From: Stomoxys calcitrans
Taxonomy: Eukaryota; Arthropoda; Insecta; Diptera; Muscidae
NCBI RefSeq assembly: GCF_963082655.1
Contig: NC_081554.1
Location: forward strand, 94,432,245-94,496,244
Reading direction: 5' to 3'
Length of the DNA stretch: 64,000 nucleotides
Shown here in pieces: positions 34,201-49,200 of this stretch. The notes below the pieces were generated by a model. It had not been told where the DNA came from and made no database searches. It saw nothing but the letters and a program-made list of their open reading frames with translations. The translations under genes and the position numbers were made by a program. Position 1 is the stretch's first letter; every line of letters starts with the position of its first letter.

Positions 34201-37200
34201 TAAATGGAAGTTTTTTCAATGATTTGTGGTTTTATAATCGCAGTGAAAGTGGAGGAAAATGGAAACAAATGGCTGTACAATCGAAATTGAAAATACCAGC
34301 GATGGCCAGACATACTATAACATATGCCGAGGACTATTTGTATGTTTTTGGGGGCAGTTTGGAGACTGGAGAATTCTCGTCAGAGTAAGTCTAACTAATT
34401 TTGTTGATAAATTCATATGTATATTGCCGAGCATTTGTCAGGTAGTGAAGTAGTAATTGATAAAAAAAAATCAAAAGCAGTTGTTAGAATGTCTGGTGAG
34501 AAATGCCAGAGGTATCAATAAATCAACCGGATCACTGGGAACATCAAAGATGGAACTCCAATTATTCAGATATAGCTGTCGTTGATCTTGCAGTAGTGTT
34601 GAGGCAATAGCAATATTAAAAATCTATTATATAAAAGAGAAAGTCTTGAGTTTGTTTTGTTTGTTGGTTGATTAATCTGTTCCGTATAGGCTCAAAACCG
34701 GCTGAACAAATTTTCTGAAGTTTTCGCAGATTGTCCTCCTCCTAGCCCAATTTTTAAAAACGCAAGATATGTAAGATTGGCAACACAAAAACTCGAAATT
34801 GGTATGTATATAAACGCGGGAGCGCATCATCTACATCATGTTAACAAAGATGATAGAGTGACAGTGTGTTAAGTTCTATCTTTAGGCTGCTTTTTCTGTT
34901 GAGTATCCAGATCCAGGAACTCTGCGACTAATGCGTCCAGAGGGATCTGGGTCTGAGTCGTGCGGGTCTGGCTGGACAGTTAAACAGGTGGCGTGTGTCG
35001 TGTGGTCCCAGGACACAGTCGGGACACACATCCTTCGTTTTCCAAGGAATACATTCACCCGGTAGCTATTCACCATATCTGCTACCGTGTTTGCATGAAT
35101 TTTATTTAGACCCGCTTGATATATATGCCGCCTGATTTCGATGTTCTCTGAACCTCTCGATCTACTTCATGTATATCCATCTTAAGGCTTACGGGCGGTG
35201 GATACCTAACCATAAGATGATGTTTCGGATGATCCCTGGGATAAGGTATTGCTTGGACAGCATATAGTTATGTCTTCGCAAGAGTAGGATCTTTGTCTCT
35301 TAATGAAGGTGGTCCACGTGAGAACAGAGGAGACAGCCCGTCGCAGTTCGAAGAACGGCATTCTGACCGGTCTGAATATTATTCCACTGCGTGTCACATA
35401 GCTGACGAGACCACACTGGCGCTGCATAACTTACCACCGACTGGCCAATTGCTTTGTACGTGTTCAACAAGGTGTCTCTGCCAGCACCCCAAGTGCTACC
35501 GGCAAGTTATTTGAGGACTTTGTTTTTACCTTTGAAATTGCTGTGTCATGTGGGGAGAATGTTTACGAGCTGTTAAATGTAATACTATGTATATTTGGAC
35601 ACTTTCCATGGCATAGTGCATCACATATGTCGCCAGCATTTGGAGGGGATAACCACTCTCGCTAAGATTCGAACTCAGGCGTTCGGAGTCATGTTCGCCT
35701 ATGAGTCTGAGCGCCTGAGCTAATCTCTTCGCTACGGTGGGAGCAGAGTACGAAAATCAATATTTGGGACAAGTGTCTGGGGTCAACCCTCGCCCAAAGA
35801 ATCCCCTTAGCACATTTTACTACCGAAAAAATATGACTCCAATAAAAGTTATTTCAAAGTAGAGACAAATCCGGCATTTCAATTTGGATTATATTTGACA
35901 CAGTAAGAACCTGTGCTTTATTTTTGTAATGTTGTTTTCGATATAGTACCTTTATGATATGTTTTTGAAAATAATGTGTATATGAAAAGGACCCTTGTTC
36001 CTGAATAAAAAGAATAAACAATAAATATAGTAAATAAAAATAAATATTAACACATGCCGCCTACAATAGTTTTGTATTTTATTTGAATTTTGTAATAAAT
36101 CTTTTGAAACATATTATAATAATATTTTTTTGTGTTTATTTCTTATCAGCATATATCGTATTCGCTGGCCCATTACAAAGCAGGATAGTAATTCTGAATC
36201 CGAATGGGAATTCATACATCCTAGGGGTGGCAAGAAACTAGATGTTCGATTAGCAGCACATACAACAGTCTACTATAAAGCCACTAATTCTTTAATTGTC
36301 TTTGGTGGTATTATGACAAGCCTGGCTCGATTTTCGAAATTATCAGATCGAATTTTTGCATTTCAATTGGACAAATTTCATTGGACTGAGATATTGTACC
36401 CAAGAACGGCGTTGCGAGATACGAACATTCCGCGCGAACGAGCTTTTCATACCGCGACTGTAAGTGGCAATTATATGATTGTGTTCGGAGGGTACACCCA
36501 TCGCCATAATAAAGATGAAATTTGCTACGATAACCAGATGTATTGGTATCATTTATCGTGCCACATATGGATAAATCAAGAAGTATCTGCTGAAGAATCG
36601 TATCCCAAGACCCAGGGAGTATTTGCTCATGCAGCTGCATTGAGAAAGAATAACACTTTGCTTATTGTTGGTGGTTATCATGGCAATGTCAATTCTGATT
36701 TATTTGCATATGAACTGCCTCAAGTGTTAAGAGCTAACGGTATATTCGGGAATAATCCAGAAATGGCTTGTCGATACCACACTTCACATACGGCCTGTCT
36801 ATCTAATCCGGAATGTGGCTGGTGTTCAGCCGATAGCAGTTGTTACGGGCGAACTATTGGCGCCAATTGCACCAGCAATTTACAAACGTCTAGATGTCCG
36901 GGCATATGTCCATCTTTGGGCGATTGCCACTCTTGCCTGGTGCACGGGACTCAGTGGGCTAAAATATTGGAGAGCAATGATAACTATCTTTCCGTTGCAA
37001 GTAAATTGGGACTGAACGAGTGTTCGTGGTGTGTTCAAAATGCAAAATGTCATCATCGTGATGACAACTACGGTATATGTGGCGAAGATACCCCCTCACA
37101 CAGCCCTGGATGGTGGGGAGAGCAGGGCACTGAAATTCGTCAACCTTCCCACTGCACGCGCAATGATCGCAGACCGGGCCTGACTTATATAAAATATCAT

Positions 37201-40200
37201 TACCCTGTTAATTTGACCATGCCCGATTTTGTGGCAATTGTGAATGCTACAATGGTGGACTTCTCTTCTCCTACGCCGATAACGCAGTATGAACCAAAAG
37301 TTGAAGGTGAGATGTTGGCTCGACTCCTGGGGTTTGTGCGTCCACAAAAACAGTGGGAAGAGGAGCCCACAGAGATACAAGTGTGCACAAGTTATTCAAA
37401 TGCTGTATTAAAAGCTGGCTTAGGAAAAGATTTAAATTCATTAAAGGAGTTGACCAAACAGTCGTCCAATCAATCGTATTGCAGTAATGTTGAAATACCC
37501 AGCACCGAGCAGCCTTTCCTAATAGATTTTCAAGCCCGACGTCGAATTGGTTTAAACAATATCTACAATACGTATCAGAAGACCAAGATGGAGCTGCAAC
37601 ATGTTTACCATGGAAATTTGAACGCTTTCACCTTTGAATATCTGGAGCCCTACTATTCGGGAGAGAATTGTTCGCAATACACAAATTGTCTGCAATGCTT
37701 AACAGATAACGCTTGTGCCTGGTGTTCTTTAAAGTCACAATGCATGTCTAAGATGGTTAACGAAACAGAGGCTTGTGCTGTCACAAAGAAGACAGACTAT
37801 AATTCAACCTACGTATTGTGGGAGTATTTAGTTAATCAGCCTAGCCACTGTGCCAATTGCTCCAATTATGTTTCTTGTGAAGAATGTGTGGATTCCAATT
37901 TGTGTGAATGGTGGGCGGAAGAAGCGCGATGTGCCCGCTTAGGTAAATCTGAAAACAGTGTCAAAACAATAGACCAATGTCCAGTGCAATGCAGACTACG
38001 TACTAACTGTCAAGATTGCTTGAATGAGAGGGGTCGCTGTGTATGGTGCGAAGCCAGATCGGCTTGTTTTAGTTTCGCGGTTTATACTAGTGAATACCAA
38101 TTCGGTATGTGCCGAGAATGGCTGGACCAGTCCGTGAGTCCCCATCAAGTTGAGGGTGACAATAGTGTACTGCATTCGAGGTCATCTGCCCTTATACCCA
38201 TTCATCATCAAACAATGCACAAACAGCAACAGTGTAAGTTATGCTCCCAATATCGCAACTGTACAACGTGCTTGCGCACTCTAAGCTGCGGATGGTGTTT
38301 TGATCGTGACAATCCCATAGAGGGTAAATGTATGCACGGCGATTTCAGTCAACCCTTTGGCAATTGCTCCCTGGCTCTGAACAGTTCCTATGTACATGAT
38401 GCAGAATGGGCCTATGCACAGTGTCCAGATGTCGATGAATGTGGCTTAGGGTTACACGATTGCCACAAAGAGGCAAAATGCACCAACACCCATGGATCTT
38501 ACAGATGCCACTGCCGTCGTGGATTCGTGGGCGATGGCAGACAAAGCTGTACTAGGACCTGTTTCGAAACGTGTGTGCACGGTTATTGCTCGGATTCGCC
38601 CGATTACGTATGCCGATGTGAGTTGGGCTGGACAGGTGCTGATTGTTCCATAAATTGTGGCTGTCATAATCACTCGACGTGTAATGAGCGTGTGGGTAAG
38701 TGCGATTCTTGTCAAGCGTGGACGGAAGGTGAACGTTGTGAACGATGTCGTCAAGGCAGCTATGGCAATGCCACTTCCGCTTCGGGTTGTACGCCATGTG
38801 AGTGTAACGGTCATGGGAATCAAGACTTGGGTATTTGCAACGTCAATAATGGCGAATGTTATTGCAAAGATAATACAGAGGGTATCAAATGTGACAAATG
38901 TTTACAAGGATTTTATGGAGACCCCAAAGATGGAGGTCAATGTTATTATCAGTGTGAGTCTCGTGGCATGTTGCGAAACATTGGTAGCAGCGGTATTGGA
39001 TCATACAAAGCGTACAAATCCCCTTGGGGCGCCAAACTGGAAGTCAAGGAATGTTTGTGGATTTTAGCTCCAAAAACTCTACATGCCGAGAAGTCATTAT
39101 TGCAAGTTGAATTCGAGTGGAATTCTTTGGCCATGGATTGTGATGAAAATGCTGTTTATATATATGACAGCCTACCCGATTTAACAGGTGTGTCCCAACA
39201 AAATCAATTAATTTCAGTGATATGCAACCCCTACACATCTTCACATATTATCGAGGCAAGATCTAGCCATGTTACGGTTTACTATAAGCAAGGCGGGGGA
39301 TTAAGAAAACATTTTGGCTTTAACGCCCTGTACACTGTGAAGAATTGTGTGGTCAATACCTGTTTGCATCCACATATTTGCGATGATCTAAAACGTTGTG
39401 TGTGTCCAGCTGGGTATGTGGGGCCAAAGTGTGAAATAGAAATATGTCCTCGCAATTGCAACGCAAAAAGGATGCAGGGATATTGCGACACCGATTATGG
39501 CCGCTGCATTTGTAACCAAGGATGGGGCGGAAAAGACTGTGGCACAGCCATCAAAACGAATCAAATAACAGTCACCGAACAGTTCAACACATTACTTCTC
39601 TCAGAATCTTATGAACATCTACGAAAAACTATACCGCGCTTTGGCCACACCGTTTGTGCTGATCGCAGAGGATCATTGTGGATGTTTGGGGGATATTCGC
39701 CTTCGCATGGTCCACTCAACGATTTTCGGCAATTCGATACGAAGAACGGAACATGGATGCAGGTTACAGTAGAATCAACACCAGAAGATAAAATGCCTTT
39801 GGGTAGATATTTTCATGCAGCCGAAATTTATTTAAAAAAACAGACGATTTTCATATATGGTGGCATAACAACTACGGGCATCTCGGTGTCTCCCAAACCA
39901 GAGATATTATCAGACTTTTGGCAGTTTTCAATACAAAATCAACGATGGTCCGAACTGGACTTGACTGGCCATCGTATAAAACCTCCGGCATTGGCAGGTC
40001 ACACGCTTACCTATACCCGGAATAACGAACGAGAATCTCTAATCCTGATCGGTGGAATGACTTTGAACAAGTCACGGCAGTTGGAATTGTGGGAATTCAA
40101 CTTGGAGACATTTAGATGGGAGCAATTGTTGGCTTTGGGCGTTCGCATGCCAGTCCTTTATGGCCATACTACGGTTTACCATGGAGAAAAACACATCATG

Positions 40201-43200
40201 TATGTGTTTGGTGGCTATTCAACGGAACCTCAAAGCAAACTATATGCTCTGCATTTGCAAAAAATGACATGGACCGAACTGCCGCCTTTCAAGGATCTCA
40301 ATCGTCCGGAATCGTTATTGCCCAGGGCACGCTATTTCCATTCGGCAGTTACTACCGACCAGTACATGATAGTATATGGTGGACGAAATTTTCCTTACAA
40401 CTCCAGCGATGTGCTATTAGCTTACGTTTACAACTGCAATCAGTGGATTCGGTTGACCGAGGATGTAAACATCGTGGGACAATTACAGACATCCACATAT
40501 GCCGAAGACATATCCATTGACCATGAAAGCAACGCCATTTATGTTATTGGTGGTTGGGATGGAAGTGCAGCGAAAAGTCATGTCACAAAGATAACCATAC
40601 CCAACGATATTTGCCAGTTGTGGAGCGCGGGAAAATATTTGTGTCGTCACTACATGGGTTGTAGTTTCTGCACGGTTTCTGCAAATTTTGTGACCTCTTC
40701 TTTCTGTTATTCGCATGACACCCACAGTGGCGTATGTAATAATGGCAACGGTACACTTGTGTATAACAATGGCGCCGCTTGCGATGATGCCTGGATGGCT
40801 AGACGTAATTGCTCCAGTTTCACCTCCTGTTCAGCATGTTTAGCTTCATGGCCTTCCCACGTAGAGACTACACCAGTGTGTCAATGGTGCGATGAATGTG
40901 GTATTAAAGGTAGATGTGTCCCGGCCGGGGTGGATTGTGAACGTCGTACATGGTGTTCCAAGGAAGTAAGTGTGGGTCTTTTAAACCTTTGCCCTCAACC
41001 GCAATGCCACACCCTGTATTGTGAAGCCTGCATACTGAATGAGAATTGTGAATGGGCTCAGAACGAATTGGGAACAATTGAATGCATTACGAAGGAGTTA
41101 GTTGAACAAAATCAGTACAAAATTATAGGCCAATGCCCTTTGCCTTGCCATCATTATCACAATTGCTCGACCTGCTTGAATAACAACGATAACGAACAGC
41201 CCAAAGACTGCAAGTGGTCTACGATGCTGAATACATGTTTGTCTCCCCAGACACAGCCTCTGCTGTGCGCTGGGGGCGTGTGTGGTTTAGTATTGGAAGC
41301 AAACGAAACGGACCATTGTCCAGAACCCTGTAATGTTTACACGCAGTGCTCTCAGTGTTTGGAACATGCCCATTGTGGTTGGTGTGCTAGAGACGGTTAC
41401 AACGGAGATGGCATTTGTACGGAAGGATCGCTAGAGAACAAACAGGAATATCCATCTTCCTCGACATGTGATTTAATCTATTCCTCTTTGCGCAATGATT
41501 CCATGTTGAAACCTGCGGACGTTGTTTCCTGGAACTATGTCAAATGCCCAGCAGAAAATGAATGCATCAATGGCCATCATCATTGTCACCCAGAATCGGA
41601 AAAATGCATAGATACGATAAATGGCTATCATTGCGAATGTGGCGAAGGCTATCGTCCGGAAAATGACACATGTATACCAGTGTGTAGCCAGGGATGTGTT
41701 CGTGGCAATTGTGTCCGGCCAAATGTGTGCGATTGCGATTTTGGGTATGTTGGTGCCAATTGCAGCATACAATGTTTATGCAATGGTCATTCGGATTGCA
41801 AAGGTCCCAATTTGCTGGATGAATGCATTAAGTGTCATAACAACACCATGGGAGACCAGTGTGAAAAATGTCAGCCATTGTTTGTGGGTGATCCTAGGGA
41901 GGGCAGAGCGTGTGTACCGTGCCACGAGTATTGCAACGGTCATACGGATTCATGCATAGCACATGATTCGGAACCCACATACTTCAATATGACACGATCC
42001 GAATTGGAGCGAAATCTTCCACAAGGGCCGCTGGCAAATGCTACTTGTCTGAGATGTGCCAACAATACAGCTGGCGAACGCTGTGACACGTGTATTGTGG
42101 GTTATTTCCGAGGTTCCGACGATCATCACAAGGAGTGTCGCCCATGCCAATGTCATGGGCATGGTAACGTCTGTGATCCAGTGACTGGTGAAAAATGCAA
42201 CTGTGGTAATAACACTGAAAGTGATGCCACATGTACTGCGGGGGGTGGTAAAAACTCAGCTCACTTATGTTGGAGTGTCCAATGCTCGAAATGTCGTGAT
42301 TCGTATGCCGGAAATCCAATAGATGGTCATCAGTGTTATAAACAAATCACTGTGGAGTCTAGAATGTGCTTCGACGCAAAACCTATAGGTAAGTAAATGA
42401 AGTATGTACGTAAAAATGGTTTTTAACCCCAAAAAATAGAACTTCATTGCAGTAATTAGGTTGAATTTTAGTAGACTTTTTTTTTGAAAGGGAGCTATTG
42501 CGGATTTTTGTTCCCACATGAATGATATGATTTGGCATCTTCAGTACACAAATGATTTACTTCTTATTTGTCCCTCCCAATTGCTGTTTAAAATATTTTT
42601 AAAAGACATTTCAAAATTTAAATTGATAAAAAAAATCTAAGGAAGTTGCATTAAGGGTGTTTGTTATTGTTTTGCTTTTCTATTTGAAATAAAAACAAAA
42701 CCCTAAGTTACATTCAAACTCACATAGAATTTTTCCTTTTTATACCTACCACCGAAGGATGGGGGTATATTCATTTTGTCATTCCGTTTGCAATACATCG
42801 AAATATCCATTTCCGACCCTATAAAGTATATATATTCTTGATCAGCTTAAAAATCTAAGACGATCTAGCCCTTTCCGACTGTATGTTGAAATCATGCTAC
42901 AGTTTTTAAAAATAGAGATATTGACCAGAAAATTTGCACAGATTCTTTTTTGTCCAAAAGCAGGTTAAGTTCGAAGATGGGCTATATCGGACTATATCTT
43001 GATATAGCCCCCATATAGGCCGATCTGCCGATTTAGGGGCTTAGGCCCAAAAAAGCCACATTTATTATCCGATTTTGCTGCAATTTGGGTCACGAATGTC
43101 GAGTTTTACGCAGATACCTGCCATCACGGCCGAAACCTGCGAGGCCCAAGGCCCAAGGGTGAATACAATGCGTCTACCAACGCTCCCACATGTGGTAACC

Positions 43201-46200
43201 CACACATGAGTACCAATTTGATCCCACGTATTTGGACGTGTTCACCTCCTTGGTTAGGAGCGGAGCACTACCTAAAACTCCTTTCGATCTATGGGTCACG
43301 GCACCTGGTTGAAAACGCAACTCCACGCCGAGCTTATGCTCTACCCGCGATTTGGGTACAAACCACAGCCACCACGTTGCGCTCCACTGGGGCCTCACCA
43401 TTGTCAGGCTGGAACCAAAGTTCCAGGGGCTCCTGACACCCGTGGTACCAGATTAAAGTCTCCGGTCAGACTTCGTAGCCTTAAAAGACTACTACCAGTT
43501 GAACCCCAAACAGTTCCGGACTGGTCACCTGAATGGGAGAAAATCACCCTACGCCGACCTCAGCCAGCATACAAAAGTATGCATCAAACATACAGCCAGA
43601 CAATATACACAAAACACAAACAGGACACGGCAGCCCTCACGGGCTATGCCACATAAATCAGCAACAACATGGGACTTTACAATCAACGCGGCATCCTCAC
43701 GGGTGACCGATCACAACCACAACAGCTAAGGGAATCAACAATGGGCAAACACCGCTGCATCAACATGGGCAAGGCAGGTGCCAGGCCATGTCATGCGCAG
43801 CACCAAATCACATAGTCGCGCCAGCACAGCAACACCTCGTTATGGATAACTAGCGTGCATTCGCACAGCACAGCAACACCTCGTTATGGATAACTAGCGT
43901 GCATTCGTACCTCCACTAAGTCTAGTCCGCCTCCTAAGAAATACTTCCCGGGAAAAGGTGGCCAGCCTTGCAACAGTCGTCTCGTCCTCAAGGGCCCTAG
44001 TGAAATCCCACACCGCTTGGCTAATCCCCATCGCGCCTAAATCTCTAATGTCTGCATAGTACGGGCATTCTGTCAGTACATGCCTCCAGTCCTCACGTCT
44101 CCCACAGTCGCACAAATCAGTCGCGGACAGGTTCCCCGTCAGTCCCAGACTTAGGCCGAAGCCAAAGTCCGGGCGGTCTCGTACGAACGTCGCGTCACGA
44201 ATAAATTCGTAAGTCACCTGACCATTGTCACTGTTCGTCCATCTAGTCCTCCACCTATCATCAAGACGCTCCAAAAGGAGTGTCTTGAGCCGCCTAATAT
44301 CCCCATCTGCAAGCTCCGAAGCGGTGAGCCAATCCTCATGCACTAATGGAATTCCCTTTTTCACACTATACAGAACGGCCATGTAACTCACGAGTAAGTC
44401 AAGCGGGGGCGCGCCAAGCAATACCTGTAGTGCATCTGTCGAAACAGTCCTGCACACAGGCAAGCAAGCCAGCATTGCCACCCTCTGACAAGAGAGGATC
44501 TTCTTCCGTCCTAAGACAGTCGCAGCAATTCCGTGCCATACAGGCGCTCCATAAGTTGCACAAGCAACAAATAGACCACCATATATGGACCGAACAGCGC
44601 GACGACTAAGACCCCAATCACTTCTCAGAACACGCTTAACCATGCCGGCTACTCCAGTCATCTTCTCCTTCACCCGATCCAAATGGACCAGGAAACCCAT
44701 TCTCTCCGAAACAGTCACTCCCAGATATTTGGCCAGCGCTACGTTCCTGATGCTAGCTCTACCAGATCGAATCGTGGGTGGACGATTCCGCGACAAGATG
44801 CCCTTGAGCAACATTGTCACGGTTTTGTCCTCCGCGACATCAACACCAACACGATCGCTCCATTCGCGCACAATGCCCATGGCAAGCTCACCACGAGTTT
44901 CCAGAGCAAGTCTGGAATCTCCTTCAACCAGGATGAGCAGGTCATCCGCATATGCGCTGATTTTGAAGGACTCAGCGAGACATACCAGCAGGGGATCCAT
45001 CATGAGGTTCCATATATATGGAGCAAAGATGGAGCCTTGAGGGCAGCCACGCTTAATATCCTTCCAAACCGTATCGCTAGCACCAACCACGCAAGCTCTT
45101 CTATCACAGAAGTAACTACGCCAGAGAGAAAGTTCCCGACAACCTATTTCGCCTAATCTCGTGAGTACACTACGCCATGAAAGGTAATCCAACGCCCCTT
45201 TGAAATCGACAAATATGCCAAGGACATATTTGGCGCTCGATTCTCTCACACAATTCTGCACGTGGATCCAGACATCCACAGTGCTCTTTTCCTCCCGAAA
45301 GCCGAACTGGTACGGAGATGTACCCTCCTCGTAGCCCTCCCTAAATCTTGTCACCATTATCCTCTCCAATACTTTTGCAAGAACGGGGAGGAGACTGATG
45401 CCCCGATACGATCTTGGATTGCTCCTCAATCGATCGGGCGATTTTAGAAGGACTACGACTCGAGCACATTTCCACGTACGAGGGAAATAACCTGCTTCGA
45501 CACATAGTGTGAGGATCAACTCGACATGGTCAGGTATAGCCTTCCAGATGCTTTTACACATCTGTCCAGTCATACCGTCCATGCCAGGGGACCTCCCGCT
45601 CCTAAGCCGGCAGACACTGTCCACTATCTCGACCCTTTCCAGACTTGGAGGAGGCACGATCATCTCCACACCGGGAGCCTGTTCGTGCTCATCCGCATCG
45701 GGAAAGAACGTTCCCATTAACACCCTAGCACACTCGTTCCAAGAAGTCAACACGTTGTCACCCACTCTAAAACCGCCCAGGTCACCCTGACTACAACCCT
45801 GTTGCCCACCGCGCCGGCACACGCGGTATACCTTGCCCCATGGATCATCTCTGTTGTCCTGTACAAATCTCCTAAAGTGATCTTCCCTGCTCCTAATCAA
45901 CAGTTGCTTGTACGTCCTCAAATTGCTAAGGTAGTTGTTTCGGCGTGAGACAAGATCCTCAGGATTGGAACTTCTGGCTCTTTGGAATCGCTTCCTCAGA
46001 CGCCTGACGTTCCGCCGCATTGTCTCCAGCTCACGGGTCCACCACTTGACCTTACTTGGTTTCGCCTTTCGACGTCTGCCAAGGAGCGCATCATTCACCG
46101 CGCTCATCCACTCGTCTACCTTAGCAATTTGGTCATCTACAGTCAGTGCCCTAAAGTCATCTAAAGACAATGCTGATGCAGTCTTCCCAAAACTTTCCAC

Positions 46201-49200
46201 ATACAAGTCCCAGTTCACGTCTCGATCTTTCCAGCACCTGGATCGTTCAGTCGTAACCCAAGCCCGTCGATTCGTGGAAGTGACCATAATCTCAATCGGA
46301 TTATGGTCACTTGAGCCCCATTCATCACAAACCCTCCACCTAAACTGGTAAGCAGTAAATGCCGCCCCATTTGTAGCCGTAACGTCAATGTCGCTAACTC
46401 CTGAAGGCCCATCAAAGGTATACTTCTCGCTCGGTACGTTCAACACACCGACGTCATTCAAAGTCAACCATTCGCTAAGCAACTGCCCACGATGGCGATT
46501 CTCATGACCAAGCGAGTGCTGGGTCATTTTCGAGAACCACATCTGGGAGGTTGCGTTGGCGTCTAAACTTAGGATGAGCGGATGGCTACTCGCGAGTAGT
46601 AGCACCGTATCCATATATCCAAGATAGGGCTCCAAGTCGGCGCTAAACCTACAATAGATGCTAGCCAAGAACATCTTACCACACCACCCTTCTGCACAAA
46701 TACAGACTCCCCACTGGCTATAGCTAACCACCGTACAGTCGATTTCGCTGTCATCTACAATTATCGCAGAGTCACCCCCGGCAATCCTACAACACTACCA
46801 TCCACTACGTACGGTTCCTGTACCAGCGCGAACGAGCAACCAGTGCCGCGCATGACATGACCCAACTCCTGCGTCACCGCTCTAGACCGCTGGCAATTAA
46901 ATTGAAAAAATTTAATTCCCATGACGATCTTTAATGCCTAGCATTCGCCCTAGCCGCCAAACCAGCATAAATTGGACAGGCCGCGGAGATCATCATATGA
47001 TCCGCCGGCAACCCCTTAAACGCACAATTGCGACAGTGCACGGGGTTCGGACAGGCCGAAGCCACATGTCCGCCCAGTCCACAACGGCGACAAACATCGC
47101 CCTGCACGCGGCAATTCCTCACCCTGTGGTCGAATCCCATGCACCGATGGCATGCGAAGACCGCATCCTGCATTCGGGCGATGAAGCGGAACCACTTCAC
47201 ATAAACGCCCTCCTCGCACAACATGTCTGCCACCCTCGGAGTGCACTCCAGGGTGACATTGGCAGCGCCACCCTCCGGCTTCCAAGGCGCGGAAGCCAGA
47301 CGCACCGACCGACGGTACACCTCCTCAGTCATCGTCTTCTTCAGATTGAGGGAGTACAGCTCCGCCATGAACTCATCGGGAGTTATGGCAGCATGTACCC
47401 CCCTTACAACGACCTTCGGGCCCAGCTTCTCGCGGACCTCCACCTCCAATCCCACCTCCGCGAACTTGCCGTTCGCCCTGATCCGCCCCCTCTCAGCCAC
47501 CGACGGGGTGCGGATAACCGCTCCGCCATCCCGAGTCGGCCGGACACCATGGACCCTCACACCAAGTGTAGGGCTCACCTCCTCCACCACCTTCTTCACG
47601 ACCTCAGCCGAAGTCGTCACCGCCTTCCCCTTGCCCTTCACCACCACCGACCATGTCTCCACCGGCTTCACAACCGGTACAGACGGGGCGACAGCGACAG
47701 CGACAGCAACGGGGGCAACAAATGTGCCAGTTCTCGCGTTCACAGCGCCGGGGGCAACAGCAACAGGCTGACGCCCACCCACCAACGCGCCGCGAGCAGC
47801 CATCGCCTCATAAGCCGACAGCTTACCCTTCATAGCCTCGTTATCCAGCATCACCCTCATGAGTAGCTCCTCATACTGCCCAGCATACTGGATAACCCTT
47901 CTCGCCATACTCCCACTCACACCAGCCTCATACACAGCACCCACCAACGCATCCGTCACCTCCTTCATCTCCCCTACCGTGACGCCTTGCTTCCCCAACG
48001 GTGCAGCAAATACCCGCCTGCGAGCCCTACTCTCCCGCTGCTCCCCCTTCCTCGGAGTCGATGGACCCCCACCTTCACTGGCAACACCAGCACCGCCATC
48101 AACCACCGCCGCCGCACTAGCACTACCACCAGCGCCATCAACCCCACCAGCTGTCCTCCGACTACCAGATGGCAATTCACTACCACCTTCCCCCCCTTCC
48201 CAACCGCCACACCAGGCGAACCCAGTTTCAGGCGCTTCCCATCCTCGCCTCCACTGCCACTGGACAACAAGTCCACTGACTCCTTCCTCATCATCATCCC
48301 TTCAGCACGAGCCACCGACGAATCGGTGCTAATCCCACCATCCGAGGTCCCCCCAACTCCTACACTCCCCTTCTTCCCCTTGCTCCTCTTCACCATACCA
48401 AATTCTCCTGGTCAAAACAACCGCTCCCAAAAATTAAACTCCAAAAAAAAAAATCCACTTTTGACTTGTGTTAGGCCCTTCGACATCTTTCTTCAATTTG
48501 GTTCAGATCGGTCCAGATTTGGATATAGCTGCCATAGACCGATCCGCCGATTTATTATCTGATTTTGCTGAAATTTGGGACAGTGAGTTATGTTAGGCCC
48601 TTCGACATCCTTCTTCAATGTGGCCCACATCGGTCCGATCGTTCCATTTAAGGTTTTGGGTCCATAAAAGGCGCATCTATTGTCCGATGTCGCCGAAATT
48701 TGGAACAGTGAGTTGCGTTAGGCCCTTCGATGTTCTTCTTCAATTTGGCCCAGGTCGGACCAGATTTGAATATAGCTGCCATATAGACAGATCTCTTTAT
48801 TTAAGGTTTTGGGGCCCAAAAAGGCCGTTTATTGTACGATTTCGCCGAAATTTGGGACAGTAATTAAGTTAAGCCCTTCGACATACTTCTGCAATATGGC
48901 ACAGATCGGTCCAGATTTGGATATAGCTGCCATATAGTCTGATCTCTCGATTTAAAGTCTTGGCCCCATAAAAGTTGCATTTATAATTCAATTTTGTTAG
49001 GCTTTTCGACATCCGTGTCGTATATGGTGCAGATCGGCTTATTTTTATATATAGCTACTAAAAAGACCTATATTTTGTTATACACAATTTAACAATGACT
49101 TGTACTTATTAGTATTTGGTCCAAATCGGAATATATTTCGCTATAGGGCGGCATAAGGTATGCATTTTTCACTGGATTTTGACGAAAGGCGGTTTACATA

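Larger units (their letters stand above)
43110..48461 (-). mobile_element. R1-clade LINE, nearly full length
   Basis: About 5.35 kb with 5' UTR, ORF1 (Gag with zinc knuckles), ORF2 (endonuclease-RT) and an ~780-bp 3' UTR. This is the size and organisation of R1-type elements. It is inserted in dispersed repeat B, not in rDNA. Boundaries are placed where repeat B stops and resumes, to within about 10 bp. Confidence 0.85.

Noticed and set aside
38452..39491. Minus-strand frames opposite Megf8 exon 5
   Set aside because: They lie antisense to a conserved cysteine-rich coding region and show no domain.
46934..48562. Long plus-strand frames (310, 191 and 182 codons) opposite R1-type ORF1
   Set aside because: ORF1 is GC-rich, which suppresses stops on the opposite strand; the plus frames are low-complexity and the minus strand has clear zinc knuckles.
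48462..49000. Repeat spacing considered as a CRISPR array
   Set aside because: Monomers are about 125 bp, diverged throughout, in a eukaryotic intron; no short exact repeat with unique spacers.
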